From Arabidopsis thaliana (lineage: Eukaryota > Streptophyta > Magnoliopsida > Brassicales > Brassicaceae), in assembly GCF_000001735.4 (NCBI RefSeq), contig NC_003074.8, positions 16,499,261 to 16,563,260 on the forward strand: 64,000 nt of DNA. Reading direction: 5' to 3'. The notes below the pieces were generated by a model. It made no database searches. It saw only the letters and a program-made list of their open reading frames with translations, and was not told the DNA's origin. How positions within the stretch are numbered: the first letter of the stretch is position 1; each line of letters starts with the position of its first letter. Shown here one piece after another: positions 33,582 through 45,700 of this stretch. A program made the position numbers and the translations under genes.

Positions 33582-34098
33582 TGTTGGACATGGGTTCCGC
33601 CCCATTCCAAAAAGCCCGGCCCAAATATAGTTAGGCCCATAAGAAAGAGACTTGCGTTTGGTCCGTTACACAAGCTCAGCCCATTAAGTATCGTCAATTT
33701 GCTGGGAGCAGAAAAGAAAAATCATCCCGAGTTCATGACCGCATATATCTTCCCTATAAAAGCGGAAAAACACTGTCGAGAAAGGATCCCGAATTTCACG
33801 CTGACACATATGTAGAGAGTACATGTAATCTCCTTCGTACAAGTTTCCCCATTGAGTTCCTAGGAAGCCTTTTTTTAATCGTTAGTACGTACGAACATCT
33901 TTCGAACCAAACGCCTTGTCCGTCATTCTTGCACCTTTATTCAAACGAGTTGGATACATTGTCTTCTCGGATTGTCCTTGTAAACTCGTACCTTCACCTT
34001 GTATAATCTTGTATTCGCCAAACCTAATTCGTCTTATAAGAGATTATCCGTCCTTCTCCTTAAACCTTTACATGAATTGTATGATTTGAGTATCAACA
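33582..34098 (+). mobile_element. Solo LTR of a retrotransposon, 517 bp
   Basis: The segment starts TGTTGGACATGGG and ends TATCAACA, giving the inverted TGTTG/CAACA ends typical of copia LTRs. GTTTTT follows the right end (34099-34104) and GTTTTTT precedes the left end (33575-33581), consistent with a 5-bp target duplication in a T run. A TATA box (CTATAAAAG) stands at 33754-33762, followed by a CT-rich leader. No internal sequence or second LTR is nearby, so it is a recombination product. Confidence 0.75.
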
Positions 34099-34394
34099 GT
34101 TTTTGTTTAGGGAACTACGGTTTCAGCTTCAAGCAACTCTGACGGTTCTAATGGTCATCGATGGCCAAAAAAGTGCAAGAAAGTATTTTTCAAAATAGAA
34201 TTACTCAGTTATACATAGGGAACAAAAAAAAGATAATACAATAATCGAACATAATTAGACATTCTTAATAAAGCATTAAGAGGTTCAGATTTATAGAAGG
34301 ATTGCCTCATATTCATAGGTTTTATTTTTATAATTTTTTTTTTCTTTAACATCTATATATTCATATTGATATCGTTTTCGCGATTTCTTTTGAG
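34099..34394. other. Spacer, no gene seen
   Basis: Short AT-rich stretch between the solo LTR and the secreted protein gene; it probably includes the latter's 3' UTR. Confidence 0.5.
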
Positions 34395-34670
34395 TTATCC
34401 ACCACCACCACCTCCTCCATTATTTTCGCCTCCAGGTCCATAGTTGTAGAAATCTTGTCTTGGGATATAATGGTGATTCTCCACGCTGCTTCTTGGGTGC
34501 TCTATTTTCTCAGTAGAGTCTTCTTCTTTCCCTATGATCATCTCTCGGGACACTTTTTCGCTTTCTTGATTAGTTTCCCGGGGAATTATATTCCTTGCAG
34601 CCAAACATGAGCTTATAATGACCATCATCACCATAATAACAACCACAACATGCTTAGAGTTTATCCCCAT
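34395..34670 (-). CDS. Small secreted protein with conserved-looking C-terminal peptide, 91 aa
   Basis: A single exon encodes a 91-residue protein. The N-terminus (MGINSKHVVVVIMVMMVIIS, then SCLAA) is a clear secretion signal, with likely cleavage after about residue 25; the SSCLAA tail also explains the name putative membrane lipoprotein used for such plant proteins. The middle is rich in Glu, Ser and Lys. The end has HHYIPRQDFYNYGPG followed by a Gly-rich tail. The layout of signal, acidic spacer and short motif near the C-terminus is that of plant peptide-hormone precursors, but I do not recognise a named family and no function is claimed. Position matches At3g45160. Confidence 0.8.
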   Translation of the reverse strand: MGINSKHVVVVIMVMMVIISSCLAARNIIPRETNQESEKVSREMIIGKEEDSTEKIEHPRSSVENHHYIPRQDFYNYGPGGENNGGGGGGG

Positions 34671-35157
34671 ATTGGTTTTATTATGAGCTGCAAAAGAAAG
34701 AAAGAATAGTCTTTACATAAACAGAACCTTGAAGATCTTAGTATATTGACATGAAATGAGTATAACTTACCTTTGCAACTAATCGTAACAAGCGTTGATG
34801 GGTTTAGTTAAGTACCCTTAAAGGGAAAAAGATAAGAGTTTAAGACATTGATATTTATACATGCAGGAGAATAGGGTTTTTGTTATGGTGGGTTGACTAT
34901 TTGAGATCATATTTTAAAATTATACGATTTAGGTACGATGTGACCCCCGGTGCCTAGTGGTGAGACAATCACAAGTGGGAGAGGCCTCTTATTGGAGAAT
35001 TAAATTTTTTCTTAAGAAGGAAAGAATTGTGATGACAAAATGATGAAGTTGGTTGAAAAAGGGTTGTCTATTATTGGCACTACGAATAGGGAAAACCCAC
35101 GTTACTTTATGGATTAGCATTGTATTAAGTGGTGCTTTTACAAAAGTGTAAAAGTAA
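34671..35157 (-). other. Upstream region of the secreted protein gene
   Basis: Presumed 5' leader and promoter on the minus strand. No coding sequence is seen. Confidence 0.5.
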
Positions 35158-36033
35158 CTAGATTTTATCCCGCGGTATACAATTTATCTTTTTAAAGTTA
35201 GTATAATATTTTTTTTGCAAATTGTATCTATTTATAATATATTTTTATTTTATAGTTTACAATTGTTATTAAGTAACGTCCTGCCAAACCCGTCCCGCCA
35301 AATCCGTCCCGTAAAAAAACCATTTATTTATATTAATGTTGATCTTATTAAAGATATGTTTATAAATCATTGTCTAAATATTTTTGTCGATGCGGGACGT
35401 TGAACCCACACATTTTTTGCTAATTGGTTAATATATGTTCATTTTTAAAATTTTGAATCATAAAATATGACGGAAAAATTAAGATTTTTTTAAACTCTAT
35501 ATATTATATAATGATGTTAAAAAATTGTAATATATCAAACTTTTTATAAGTTTAAATATTAATAATGTTTTATAAATTTTAAATATATAAATAATAATAT
35601 TTAAAAAAATAATATTTTTGTTTATAAGGTAATGACATAATAACTCTAAAAGCAAGGATTTAGAAGATTTAAATCTTTAATTAAATATTTTCATTAATAA
35701 ATAATTAATGTCAGTGACATGACATTGTAAATAAATTCAAATACAAAATTTATTTATTTAAACAAAAAAACGTTTAGTAAGAATAATATTTATTTAACAA
35801 AAAACTTTATTTTAAAATATTGTTAACAAATATGTTTATGCTAATTTTAAGGGATTGATTTGAAGTTTGGTAGGATTAAATTTGATTCATAATATGATTG
35901 ACAATTTAAATCAAAAATTTAAAGTAAAATTAATTATTTTGGAAAAAAGATTTAATGCTAATGGCATTAGATTGTAAATAAGTCCAAGTGCAGGATTTAT
36001 TTGCTAAAATGGCTGCAAAAATGTATATATAGA
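35158..36033 (-). mobile_element. Helitron (non-autonomous), 876 bp, minus orientation
   Basis: On the minus strand the element starts TCTATATATACATTTTTGCA after an A and ends with a GC-rich hairpin-like TACCGCGGG stretch and CTAG before a T. Its 5' end matches that of the element at 54097 over about 40 bp (CATTTTTGCAGCCATTTTAG). Internal blocks are shared too, such as GGGACGGGTTTGG and ATTAATATTTAAACTTAT. The two are members of one family in opposite orientation. Confidence 0.75.
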
Positions 36034-36323
36034 TTAAAACTTTTCTAAAACACCTGAGTGATTACTATTCGTGCATAGGATACTTTTCGAATTGATTTTT
36101 TGAGATTTGCTCGGACTAATAGGTCGTCAAAGGAGGCATTATTTCCCATATTCCACCTCCCAAAGAACATATTCTAGTACGACATTTGTTACCGATCATC
36201 GGAGGATTAAAATCCATTTGTTCTCTGGTTGATATAATCGCTACCCTAATTGGTTCACTAAATATCCAGCAAAACGACATTTTCACCAACACGAGTTGAA
36301 GATGTGTTTTTGTATACTAGAAA
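36034..36323. other. Spacer, no gene seen
   Basis: No coding frame or element ends were recognised between the Helitron and the SINE. Confidence 0.5.
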
Positions 36324-36333
36324 TGTCTATGAA

Positions 36334-36500
36334 GACCAAGTGTCGTTAGCTAAATTGGTAAAAACCCTGGGCGAAACTTAGAGGTCGCTGGTTCGAGTGA
36401 CGCTTGGGACAAAATTAATATTACATGTCGTGGTTTCGGGCCTAGGAGGATTACGGGTTTCGGCCCAAAACCTCTTAGTATTCGAAAAAGAAAAAAAAAT
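36334..36500 (+). mobile_element. tRNA-derived SINE, plus orientation
   Basis: The element is flanked by a perfect 10-bp duplication TGTCTATGAA (36324-36333 and 36501-36510). It has a pol III A-box-like TTAGCTAAATTGG at about 36345 and a B-box-like GGTTCGAGTGAC near 36391. It ends in an A-rich tail. A copy of the same family lies at 51903-52066 in the opposite orientation. Confidence 0.85.
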
Positions 36501-36510
36501 TGTCTATGAA

Positions 36511-38277
36511 ATGACTTTGAGTTTTGCCCCTAAGAGACACTATAATGCGGATCCAATGGGCGGGACTAACAATGTATTGGTCCTTTCGAGCGGTCGATAA
36601 ATTTTAACGTCTTGATCATAGAGTAATTTTGGTGAGACTTGTCTACATGTTGCTTCTAGATTGGAAAGAGGAAAATCACTCACATAATTACGATGAAATA
36701 GATTAGATATTCGTTTTCAGAAGTTTACTTTGTTTTAGTGCAAAGAGAAAGTAAATGTTAGCACAGTGATCTTTCTTCCACTACAAAAAGTTGGAATCCA
36801 ATTGATTCATTAATAATTAACCCTTGAAGGAATAAATTATAAAGTATAACAAATTAATAACAGATTCCTGGCTTTTGGTTAGTATCAATGGGTGGCAACT
36901 TACATTAATTTATATTAGTAGGACAGTAAATAATCCGACCATGCTGTAAACATTTCACCATTTGTCATCATTTCAGGGTTCTATTTAACTTTGTGAATAA
37001 CAAAGTGGATTCAATTTATATGGTAGAATGAATCATCAACTTCATAATCCTCTTGCCACTTCGGATAAAATTATATACAATACAAATAAAATACAAAATC
37101 ATCTGAAATAGAAGCATTTAGATATACATTAAAACACTTTTCACCCTCTATTTCGTCAAGGATGACGTTTTACTGATTTTCTAAATACTTGACAGCGTTT
37201 CTAATTTGGTTACAAGAATTATTACTCTTTTTCTGTCAACAAATATAAAGCATATATACAAAAATTGAGAAAGATTTGTTGCCGAGAGGATAGTGAAGTA
37301 CATCGTAAGTTAAAACAGAAAAAGAGGTTTCTATGGATTAATCAAGATTCAAGATTCAACAAATATGAACTTTCTAAGTTAGTTCACAAATTGCTGCAAA
37401 AAAATAAAAAAGTTAGTTCACAAATCAATTATGATAGATACCAAAGAGCTAAAGACATATGATGTTTTAGAGAGTTTTTTTTTTTTCATTAGATGGGATG
37501 TTTTACCGCCTTTTATGCAATGTTTATTATCTCTTTTAACGTAAAAAACAAATATAATCTCTTTCTTTGCATGTAAATTTCATTAAATAACAACACGATA
37601 ATTCTGTTTATATTACATATACATTCGAATCAAATACTAAATTCTTATCTGTGAGAATAAAGAATCTATGTTTCCATATTATTCATTGTCCATTAATTTC
37701 GTTTTTTGCTTAGGATAGTATTAGTACAATAATTGTTCTGAATAATGTATATTTTTATTTTTAAAAAAGGATAATATAAAAATTAGATAGATTGTGTCAA
37801 ATATTTTTTTATCCAAAATTCTTAGGATCGGACCTAACCGGATGAAATTTGATTAAATCAAAACACGAATAGAAGCCGAGCCAAATCAAACCATTCTCAC
37901 ACCCCAAACACCGTGAAGGCGTGAACCAACCTAAAGTTTGATTAACTCCGACCCAAATCCGAAAACACTCTGAGAGCAAGCCCTTCTAACCGTCTCTAGC
38001 TTCGCCCCTTTGTGTAACTCGGTTTAAATTCACCAAGCCGATCGTAAACAAACCTTGTTAACCGAAACCAATCATAGAAAGAGTATCTGAAATATGCCAT
38101 GCATGCATATTAGTTTTATTACCTTTTTTATTTTATTATTTTGGTTAAAATCTTTCGACCGGAGAATTCTAAGGCAAAGAAACTATCCACTTCCCTTATA
38201 ACTTTATTTAAATTCTATTTTTGAGGATATATATATGAGCTATATGCATATAAAGTCAACTTTTCTTTAAGAAAAGA
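36511..38277. other. Intergenic DNA upstream of GATA14, no gene seen
   Basis: AT-rich stretch with short chance frames only. The final part is presumed GATA14 promoter and leader. Confidence 0.6.
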
Positions 38278-38972
38278 ATGTCGGGTCGTGAAGATGAAGA
38301 AGAAGATCTTGGAACTGCCATGCAGAAAATTCCCATCCCTGTCAACGTATTCGATAAAGAACCCATGGATTTGGATACGGTTTTCGGTTTTGCTGATGGA
38401 GTAAGAGAGATCATAGAAGATTCCAATTTACTAGTGAGTTTCCTTCAACTCTCCAAAACATGTTTTGGTTTTGAATAAAAATAAAACTCATCAATGTTCT
38501 TTTTACCATGTAGCTTGAGGAATCTCGAGAGTTTGATACAAACGATTCCAAACCGTCTCGAAACTTCTCAAATCTGCCAACCGCGACAAGAGGTCGTCTT
38601 CATGCACCAAAACGATCTGGAAACAAGCGAGGAAGACAAAAAAGACTGTCTTTCAAGAGTCCATCAGATCTTTTTGATTCTAAATTTGGCATTACCGACA
38701 AGAGTTGTTCACATTGCGGGACGAGAAAGACTCCGCTATGGAGAGAAGGACCGAGAGGAGCGGGAACGCTATGTAACGCGTGCGGGATGCGATACAGGAC
38801 AGGTCGGCTACTTCCCGAGTACCGCCCTGCTTCAAGTCCGGATTTCAAACCTAACGTTCACTCCAACTTTCATCGAAAGGTTATGGAAATCAGAAGGGAG
38901 AGGAAGTCATCTCCTCCGAATAGCTTCGGTTTCTCGGAGTCGTATCATTCAACTAGGAAATTAGGGTTTTGA
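38278..38972 (+). CDS. GATA14: GATA14, GATA-type zinc-finger transcription factor, 204 aa
   Basis: This DNA-binding protein recognises GATA motifs. Two exons join in frame: 38278-38433 and 38514-38972, with a GT-AG intron of 80 bp. The N-terminus is acidic ([12 protein letters not shown]). A basic stretch [12 protein letters not shown] at about residues 85-95 is a likely nuclear localisation signal. The zinc finger has cysteines at residues 117, 120, 139 and 142 in C-X2-C-X18-C-X2-C spacing, with the TPLWREGP and LCNACG motifs of plant GATA factors. Length fits the known protein. Confidence 0.95.
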
Positions 38973-39730
38973 ACTACTTTGTTTTTCTTTTATAAGTGTA
39001 TAGATAAAACATGATATTTTATGTAAATGAGTTTTTTTTTTTTTACCATCTAAATTTATTATATATTGCAAATTATGAGAACTGTTATATAAACGATTTT
39101 ATCACGGACAATTCCTTTCGACTCTCATTAGATCCACGACAGACGACACCTCCTTCTCCTTTTTCTTCTCCATGCTCTTGATGAACACTTCAATATCTTT
39201 TCTGCGTAGAATCCTCGCGAATTGATATAATTGTACATCGTGTGAAATCTCCTTCACACTTGCCTCCATTAATTTATAGTTTTACTTTTAGATGAGTTTA
39301 AAGACAAAACACCAAATCATATAGTACAAGTTTGAACGATAATTATTTTACACTTTATAGCAATCGTCTTTTCATTATTGAATAGAATTTGATGCCTTGA
39401 ATCTAGTTCTGTTCTTCAATCTTAAATTATGAATTCCTTTTTCTATTATTTCCTTTACAAATGTAAAAACCTACAATTTCAGCCACTACAATTCACATGA
39501 TGAAACAATTTTAAGAAAAACAAGTAATCTTATAACTAAAGAAAACAAGTACATATGAAGAAACAATTTCAATTTCAATTTCAATTTCAATCTTATAATT
39601 CTTTTAAACAAACTAAAAAGGATAAAAAGCAAGTAATCTTATAAATCAGATAATCTCAAATTCCGGAAGCATCATGCCCTAAATCTCAAGTCTCATTAAA
39701 TAAGACACATAAAATCACGTACCAGAGGAT
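38973..39730. other. Spacer between GATA14 and the Hub1-like gene; short hexamer repeat
   Basis: No gene is seen. A run of TTTCAA units lies at about 39566-39592. The right part is presumed 3' UTR of the minus-strand Hub1-like gene. Confidence 0.6.
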
Positions 39731-39952
39731 TTAGTTGTAGTAGAGCTCGAGACCCATGCCGTCATGGATTTCGTAGTCCTTGAGAGGGATATGATCCTTG
39801 TAGATGTTGTACCATTTTTGGATCCGAATCTTTTCGGGTCGGGTTCCAGTTTGGGCCGCCACAAGCTTCTTGAGATCTCCGATGGTGTCTTCCTCGTTGC
39901 ACTTCACTCTCACCTTCTTCCCAAGCCGATCATTAAGCACCACCTCTATCAT
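39731..39952 (-). CDS. Hub1/UBL5-like ubiquitin-fold protein, 73 aa
   Basis: Hub1/UBL5 proteins are ubiquitin-like modifiers that bind spliceosome components without covalent attachment. The start [20 protein letters not shown], the DTIGDLKKL helix and the [15 protein letters not shown] loop are diagnostic. The chain ends in Tyr-Tyr plus one residue (YYN) instead of the Gly-Gly of ubiquitin, as in the whole family. Single exon, 73 residues, the family's usual length. The [16 protein letters not shown] region differs somewhat from the most conserved homologues, consistent with a second, faster-evolving paralogue. Position matches At3g45180. Confidence 0.95.
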   Translation of the reverse strand: MIEVVLNDRLGKKVRVKCNEEDTIGDLKKLVAAQTGTRPEKIRIQKWYNIYKDHIPLKDYEIHDGMGLELYYN

Positions 39953-40028
39953 CTTTACGATTCTTCTTCTATAACCACCAAGACAAATATTCTTTCTTTC
40001 TTCTACTCCAGCTAGGGTTTGGTTTTAT

Positions 40029-40040
40029 GGCCCATGGGCC
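40029..40040 (-). promoter_or_regulatory. Palindromic double site II motif GGCCCATGGGCC upstream of the Hub1-like gene
   Basis: This perfect 12-bp palindrome made of two TGGGCC/GGCCCA elements lies about 77 bp before the start codon at 39952. Site II elements are frequent in promoters of plant housekeeping genes. Confidence 0.55.
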
Positions 40041-40136
40041 AAAAGAATTTTGGATAATAATATATTTTTTTGTTTTGATATGAATATAGTAAATTTAGAA
40101 AGACATCAGATAATACAAATTGCACAATATATTATT

Positions 40137-41227
40137 GGGAAAAATGTCATAAAAATCATCGGTTTGCCAAAAGTGGTGAAACAAAGCACTAACTTTGGGT
40201 CTCCTGAATTAAATTATCAACTTTAGTTGACTTTCCTATTAAATCATTAACTTTCGTTGACTTTGCCAAATAAGGCATGTCGTTAAGTCAACTGGCGGAC
40301 CAATTTAACAGAACTAAGTCAACGTTTACATTTTTTATTTAATTCTAAAATTTTTTATTTAATTCTAAAAACGACTTCGTTTTATGTTTTTTATAAAAAA
40401 TAATAATTCCAACTGCAACATTGGAAAGAATCGAACCAGTGAACTCGCAAACATATAACGTTGTACTCAACCATCAAGCTGAAGTTTTTATTGCTCAATC
40501 AACACAGACAAATACATATATCCTCTACAGACAGACGAATTAAATAAAATTTACTCATATTCGAACTACAAAGCTTGGATTCGAACTATACTTAACTCTC
40601 AAAGAAAAACATGCTATTTAACCAACTAAACTAAAGAATTTAGCATGAAAAACACAAACAATTTTTCCATTTTGGCAGAGAAACCGTGGATCTAGAACTT
40701 GAGAATCGATAGTGATGGTAAATACGTCTCGATCTTCAAGCTTGAGAAGCGTAAATCTCGATCCCAAGCCAACGCAACAATTCCAATTCCAATTCTCAGT
40801 ACGTAACAATCTGACGGGCTCCGTTCTATTCAATGGTTAAATCTTTAACTATTGGTGTATGTTATATATTTTTCTGTGTATTAAATTATGTAAGTGTACT
40901 TCCGCTTGGTGGTTTAGTAATTGATGTAATGTTTACGATATCTCGGGTTTGAATCCTAATGGTGTCTTTTCTTGAATTGATTTTTGTCTTTTTTGTAAAG
41001 ACAAAACGACGTCGTTTTTAGAACTTAATAAAAATGTAAACGTTGACTAACTCTGTTAAATTGGTCTGTCAGTTGACTTAACGACGTGTCTTATTTGGTA
41101 AAGTCAACGAAAGTTCACGATTTAATCGAAAAGTCAACTAAAGTTGAGAATTTAATTCACCAGACACAAAATTGGTGTTTTGTTTCACCACTTTTGGCAA
41201 ACTGATGATTTTTATGACAATTTTCTC
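40137..41227. mobile_element. Non-autonomous Mutator-type element with long terminal inverted repeats, 1.09 kb
   Basis: A perfect 10-bp target duplication ATATATTATT flanks the element (40127-40136 and 41228-41237). Its ends are inverted copies (GGGAAAAATGTCATAAAAAT against GAGAAAATTGTCATAAAAAT), and the similarity continues inward for roughly 250 bp on each side (40137-40395, 40975-41227). Target duplications of 9-10 bp with long inverted ends are the Mutator mark. No transposase is encoded. Confidence 0.88.
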
Positions 41228-41237
41228 ATATATTATT

Positions 41238-41635
41238 ACGGGAAAACTCTCAAGAAAACTCCAATTACTTTTACTTTGGATGTTTAATACAAACTTTTTC
41301 GGTTAGAAAAAAATAATACATATTCTAATTATAGAATGTGATTTAATATCTAAACCATTAAATGTTGTTATTTAATTATTTTTTTACTCACTATTATATT
41401 TCATAACATACAAAATATCAATTCTACTCTTACCATCTTAATTAATTATTAATATTTAAATGACATGGCATTAATTTGTATTTTTATTTGAATTATTTCT
41501 TTTTGGTAATATTTTTATTTTTAAACAATTACTTTGTTTTTAAATTCAAATTAAATATAAAAATAGAAGAAAATCTTTTAAAACAATATTCTTCAATTTT
41601 CCTTTTGAAAAACCTTATTTTATCTCTTAGGTGTG
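41238..41635. other. AT-rich spacer, no gene seen
   Basis: No coding frame, hairpin or element ends recognised. Confidence 0.55.
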
Positions 41636-42080
41636 TTTTGTTTTAAAGGAAAGTCAAAGAAAAATAATTTTAAATATTTTCTTCTAATTTTTGTATTTTA
41701 TCTCTTCTAGATATGATATGAAGGATAAAAATTAGAATTTTTGAAAAGGAAAGTTAAGGGAAATTATTTTTTTGAAGATTTTCTTCCAATTTAATCTCTT
41801 CTAGATATATCTCAACGATATAAAGATATAGAGTTTTTGAAAAGGAAAGTTGAAAAAATTTAATTATTTTTTGAAGATTTTCTTCCAATTTAATCTCTTC
41901 TAGATATATCTCAATGATATAAAGATATAGAGTTTTTGAAAAGGAAAGTTGAAAAAAAATAGTTTTTTAAGGATTCTCTTCTAATTTTTGTATTTTATCT
42001 CTTCTGATTATCTCTTAATGATATGAAAGAGATCAAATTAGAGCTTTTGAAAAGGAAAGTTAAGAAAATAATTTTTTTTA
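41636..42080 (+). repeat. Minisatellite, about 100-bp unit, four to five copies
   Basis: The block GAAAAGGAAAGTT recurs at about 41740, 41838, 41938 and 42050, each unit also holding TTTTCTTCCAATTTAATCTC or a variant and TCTTCTAGATATATC. The two middle units are nearly identical. A more diverged unit lies at the left. Confidence 0.85.
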
Positions 42081-42733
42081 TTGGATTTTTTACCATAGCT
42101 ATTGTTTAGATAAATTTTCATAGAATTGTATTCAGACAACAACACAGATTGACGAGAGAAAGAAAAAATACTATATTGATCAACAACCTTCAGCTACAAC
42201 CATCTTGGACGACAATGCGTGTTTAAATCATATTGTTTCTAGCAAGGTCTAGGTAATACGAATTAGTTGGTGAAACACGACCCGACCCATACCCAACTCA
42301 AAAAATGGGTACCCTTTTGAAGAAAACAAATACCCGTCAGATAGGATTCTTTTGCTAATGTAGATGACATTGAGACGAGTAACGGATATAGCTTCAAAAA
42401 CCATATCCGTTAGACATTAAATTCAGAGTTTTTATTATCCACGAACGTGCAACCCTCACGAAAGTCTTTACAACAAGAGTCCCAATAATCAAACGTAATA
42501 AGAAAAAGTGAGTAAAATAAATCCTTGATAGGCATAACAAAAGCATCCATAAGAAACCTAAATGAGCAAATCAGTCACTTGGTAAAATATGCAAAACAAC
42601 AAAAGATGACTTAGACTTGAAGACTTAGTAGTAGTACTGTACATTCACACGTACCTTCCCTTCCCTGTCTGTCTCTGTTCGGGAATCAGTGATGTCCCAC
42701 GTCATCAATCATTCAGACAACGACTGTGCCACG
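42081..42733. other. Spacer and 3' region of the SAPS gene, no gene seen
   Basis: No frame is supported. The right part is presumed 3' UTR of the minus-strand gene. Confidence 0.55.
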
Positions 42734-45700
42734 TCATTCAACTACAGTCACCTCCTGATCAACCTTCCAGTAGTTAGTGTCGTTGTACTCCTGCATACTA
42801 TCATCAGGGCTCTCCTTTCCCGGTGAGGCTGTGGTGGTGTTCCTCTTCATCGGTCCTGCTTCTCCCACTATGCCTTCCTTGAGAGCTTGATCCATTGCCC
42901 TTTCAGTTCCTTCTGGCTCAACTCCCACAAACTCAACATCTTTTCCAAACAATGAAGGTACAGGCGGTGATCTCGGGCTAATCTCACCTTCTGAGGATGA
43001 AGAACCGTTTGGGATTCTCACATCAGGCATCTTCACATCATCTGTACTTCCCGGTGCAATGGCTGAAGATGAATCATTACGTTCAACCCATTCAGGTGAC
43101 AATTCATCTGTACCCACATCTTCATCAATCTCGATATCAGCGTCTACAGAGACTGCTTCTGAGGTTGAGGCTGTGGCTGCAGTTGAGTCAACAAAAGGGT
43201 TCTTGCTTTCTGTAATCAAACAGTCTTCGTCTTCGTCTTCTTCATCTCCGCCATCGGAAGTTTCATTCAAGCTTACATCTTCCATTGCTTCCTCGGAAGA
43301 AATCGCTCCTGTTCCTGTGTTTTCGCCTAATTCATCTCCTTGGAACGTGAACCAGTTCGAGTTGGTGAATAAATTGCTGCATCAAGAAAAAAACATTTCA
43401 TTGGTTTTTGGAGCCCTTTGTTCTTTTCTACCTAATACATGGATTTGATAAACTAGCCCTGAAAGCTTACTTCGCTTGTTCATCACCAAGCCTTAGAGAT
43501 GATATAACAACTTCAGCAGATTCATCATCAAAATAGACATCCTACAGAATATGTTACAGTCAGGTCTGTTGTAGACGATGTTTTCTATAAACGTAGAACA
43601 TAATATATAACTATAATGAATACCTCTTCATCTCTGTCATTAGAACCATGCTCCTGGAACGAGAAACATGGAATTTAGATTCAGCCAAAATTTTAAGAAA
43701 TAAATCAGAGAGATTAACAACTACCTCTCCAGCACCATTGTTCTCTTGCATGTTGTATCTGAACTGGTTCAAGTTATTAGCTAAACCAGCAAGATCATAA
43801 TCCCTATCATGGACTTCGTCATCATCACTGTCCCTAGTCCTATCATGTAATGCAGTCGGGCGTCTGCATGCGATATAAAGTGAATTATCATTAAGAGACA
43901 AAATCGGAACTAGATACTGTGCCAACTATTGTCAAACCTGAAAGTGTTTGGACCAAGTTTCCTATTATATTTCTATGCTTTTACTAAGACAACCTAGCAA
44001 ATATATTCTGAAAGTGTAAATACTCGACTGATAGTTGCATCAATAGTGTGACAAGAAGCCATAAATGTTTGATCAGAGGTGTACCCGCAAACCCAGCGAT
44101 ACACATTCTCAACTGCATTTCGATCATGCAACGTATTAGCTTCCCACTCACCCCAATCGTTATTTTCCTAACAAAGAAAAACAGAACGTATCAGAATGTT
44201 GTATGTACCAAACAAAATGCAGCTATACACGTACACAACATTTGACGTAAAACCATGCCTAAATATTAGAAAGAAAATTAGTTAGACATAGGATATTTCA
44301 TTATGGACACATCTTGATGGGTTCTGTAAAGAGAATACAAAGTAATTTACACTGTTTTTACTCCAACGAGTACATAACAGAGTGATACAATAGAGTAGAT
44401 ATTGACAAACACCAATAATCACAACTCAAATCAATTTATGTAGAAAGATGGTATACTGCAGATAACAGTAAATCTGCAATCATTGTTACAATAAAAGGTT
44501 ACTGTTACTGAAAAACGAACCTCAAGTAAAGTCTTTATCTGGTTACTGTTAGTTGACAGCTGAACAAGCTTGTTTGAGATTCTTGAGATATGACCAACAT
44601 TCCCCACCCGTGGAGCCTGCTTTCCAGCAGCAGCTAATGTTGGCTGCATGAAAGCAGAATCAATTATATCTATAACTCAGTACACCTTATCCTTAAGAAA
44701 AGTCGAGAAGTGGATATAACAGGCCATTTCTGAATCTGATTTTAAAAACAAAAAGAAGGTATAACGATAACTATAATTGCTTTGCAAACCACAGAATCCA
44801 AATCTTGCCTCACAGAACTGATGACAGAAGTAGTTCAACATCATGTCTCACAGAACATGGTAAATTGTGTATTATCTCTCTAGACAAACTTTACTCATAA
44901 GCATGCGCAAAACAATTCATACCTGCTTATCACCAGAAAGAATTGGCTGTTTCTCTGTTTTAATAATTTTTCCAATCAAATCACACTCTCGGAGAAGATG
45001 GTCAACTATCTCATCGTTCTTGCTTTCTAAACACGATAAAATTATACTCTCCACCTGATGATGCAGAGCATTATTATACGGGTACCTGCATAGTTGGAAT
45101 GAACAATTGAAAGATGAATTTAGCCAAGCGCGGAATAACAAAGAATTTAAAATTTTGTAATCGATCCAGGGAGTGGAGTGTATTTACTCAAAGAACAGAT
45201 CAAGGACTCTTCTAATAGCTCCTGAGCTAGCTAGTTCTTTTCCTGTTGCTTCACTTCGAGTTTTCAGCAAGACAGCAATGAACTCCACAATCTAAGCAAG
45301 CCATCAGCAACAAAAACGAAATCAGAATAATATTACACAACAGAAAACACACACAAGAGTATATGTGTAGATCCAAGATCCACCTTATAACTAAACCATC
45401 TTCCAGTTGACAATAACTAAAATTTCAAAATGAAACCTGACCTTCAGACGATGACTGCCAAGAGGAGGCCTCAACTGCCCATAGGTTGTAGGTAAAATCT
45501 TTTCATCAGAGGTCACATTTAAAAGTGCGACAAAGTCACCTGCACCACAGATGAAAGCCAGGTACGAAATTCAAGTCAGTGGTCCAATCACATAAAGAAG
45601 TGGAGTCAAATTTTAAATTATATATGTTCAACAAGAATGAAAGCTGAAATATATCCAGCTAGAAAGATCAAATAATATACGCAGAAACTACTATTAAGAA

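Noticed and set aside
42997..43448. Plus-strand Ser-rich open frames over the SAPS gene end
   Set aside because: They are antisense shadows of the acidic C-terminal exon of the minus-strand gene.
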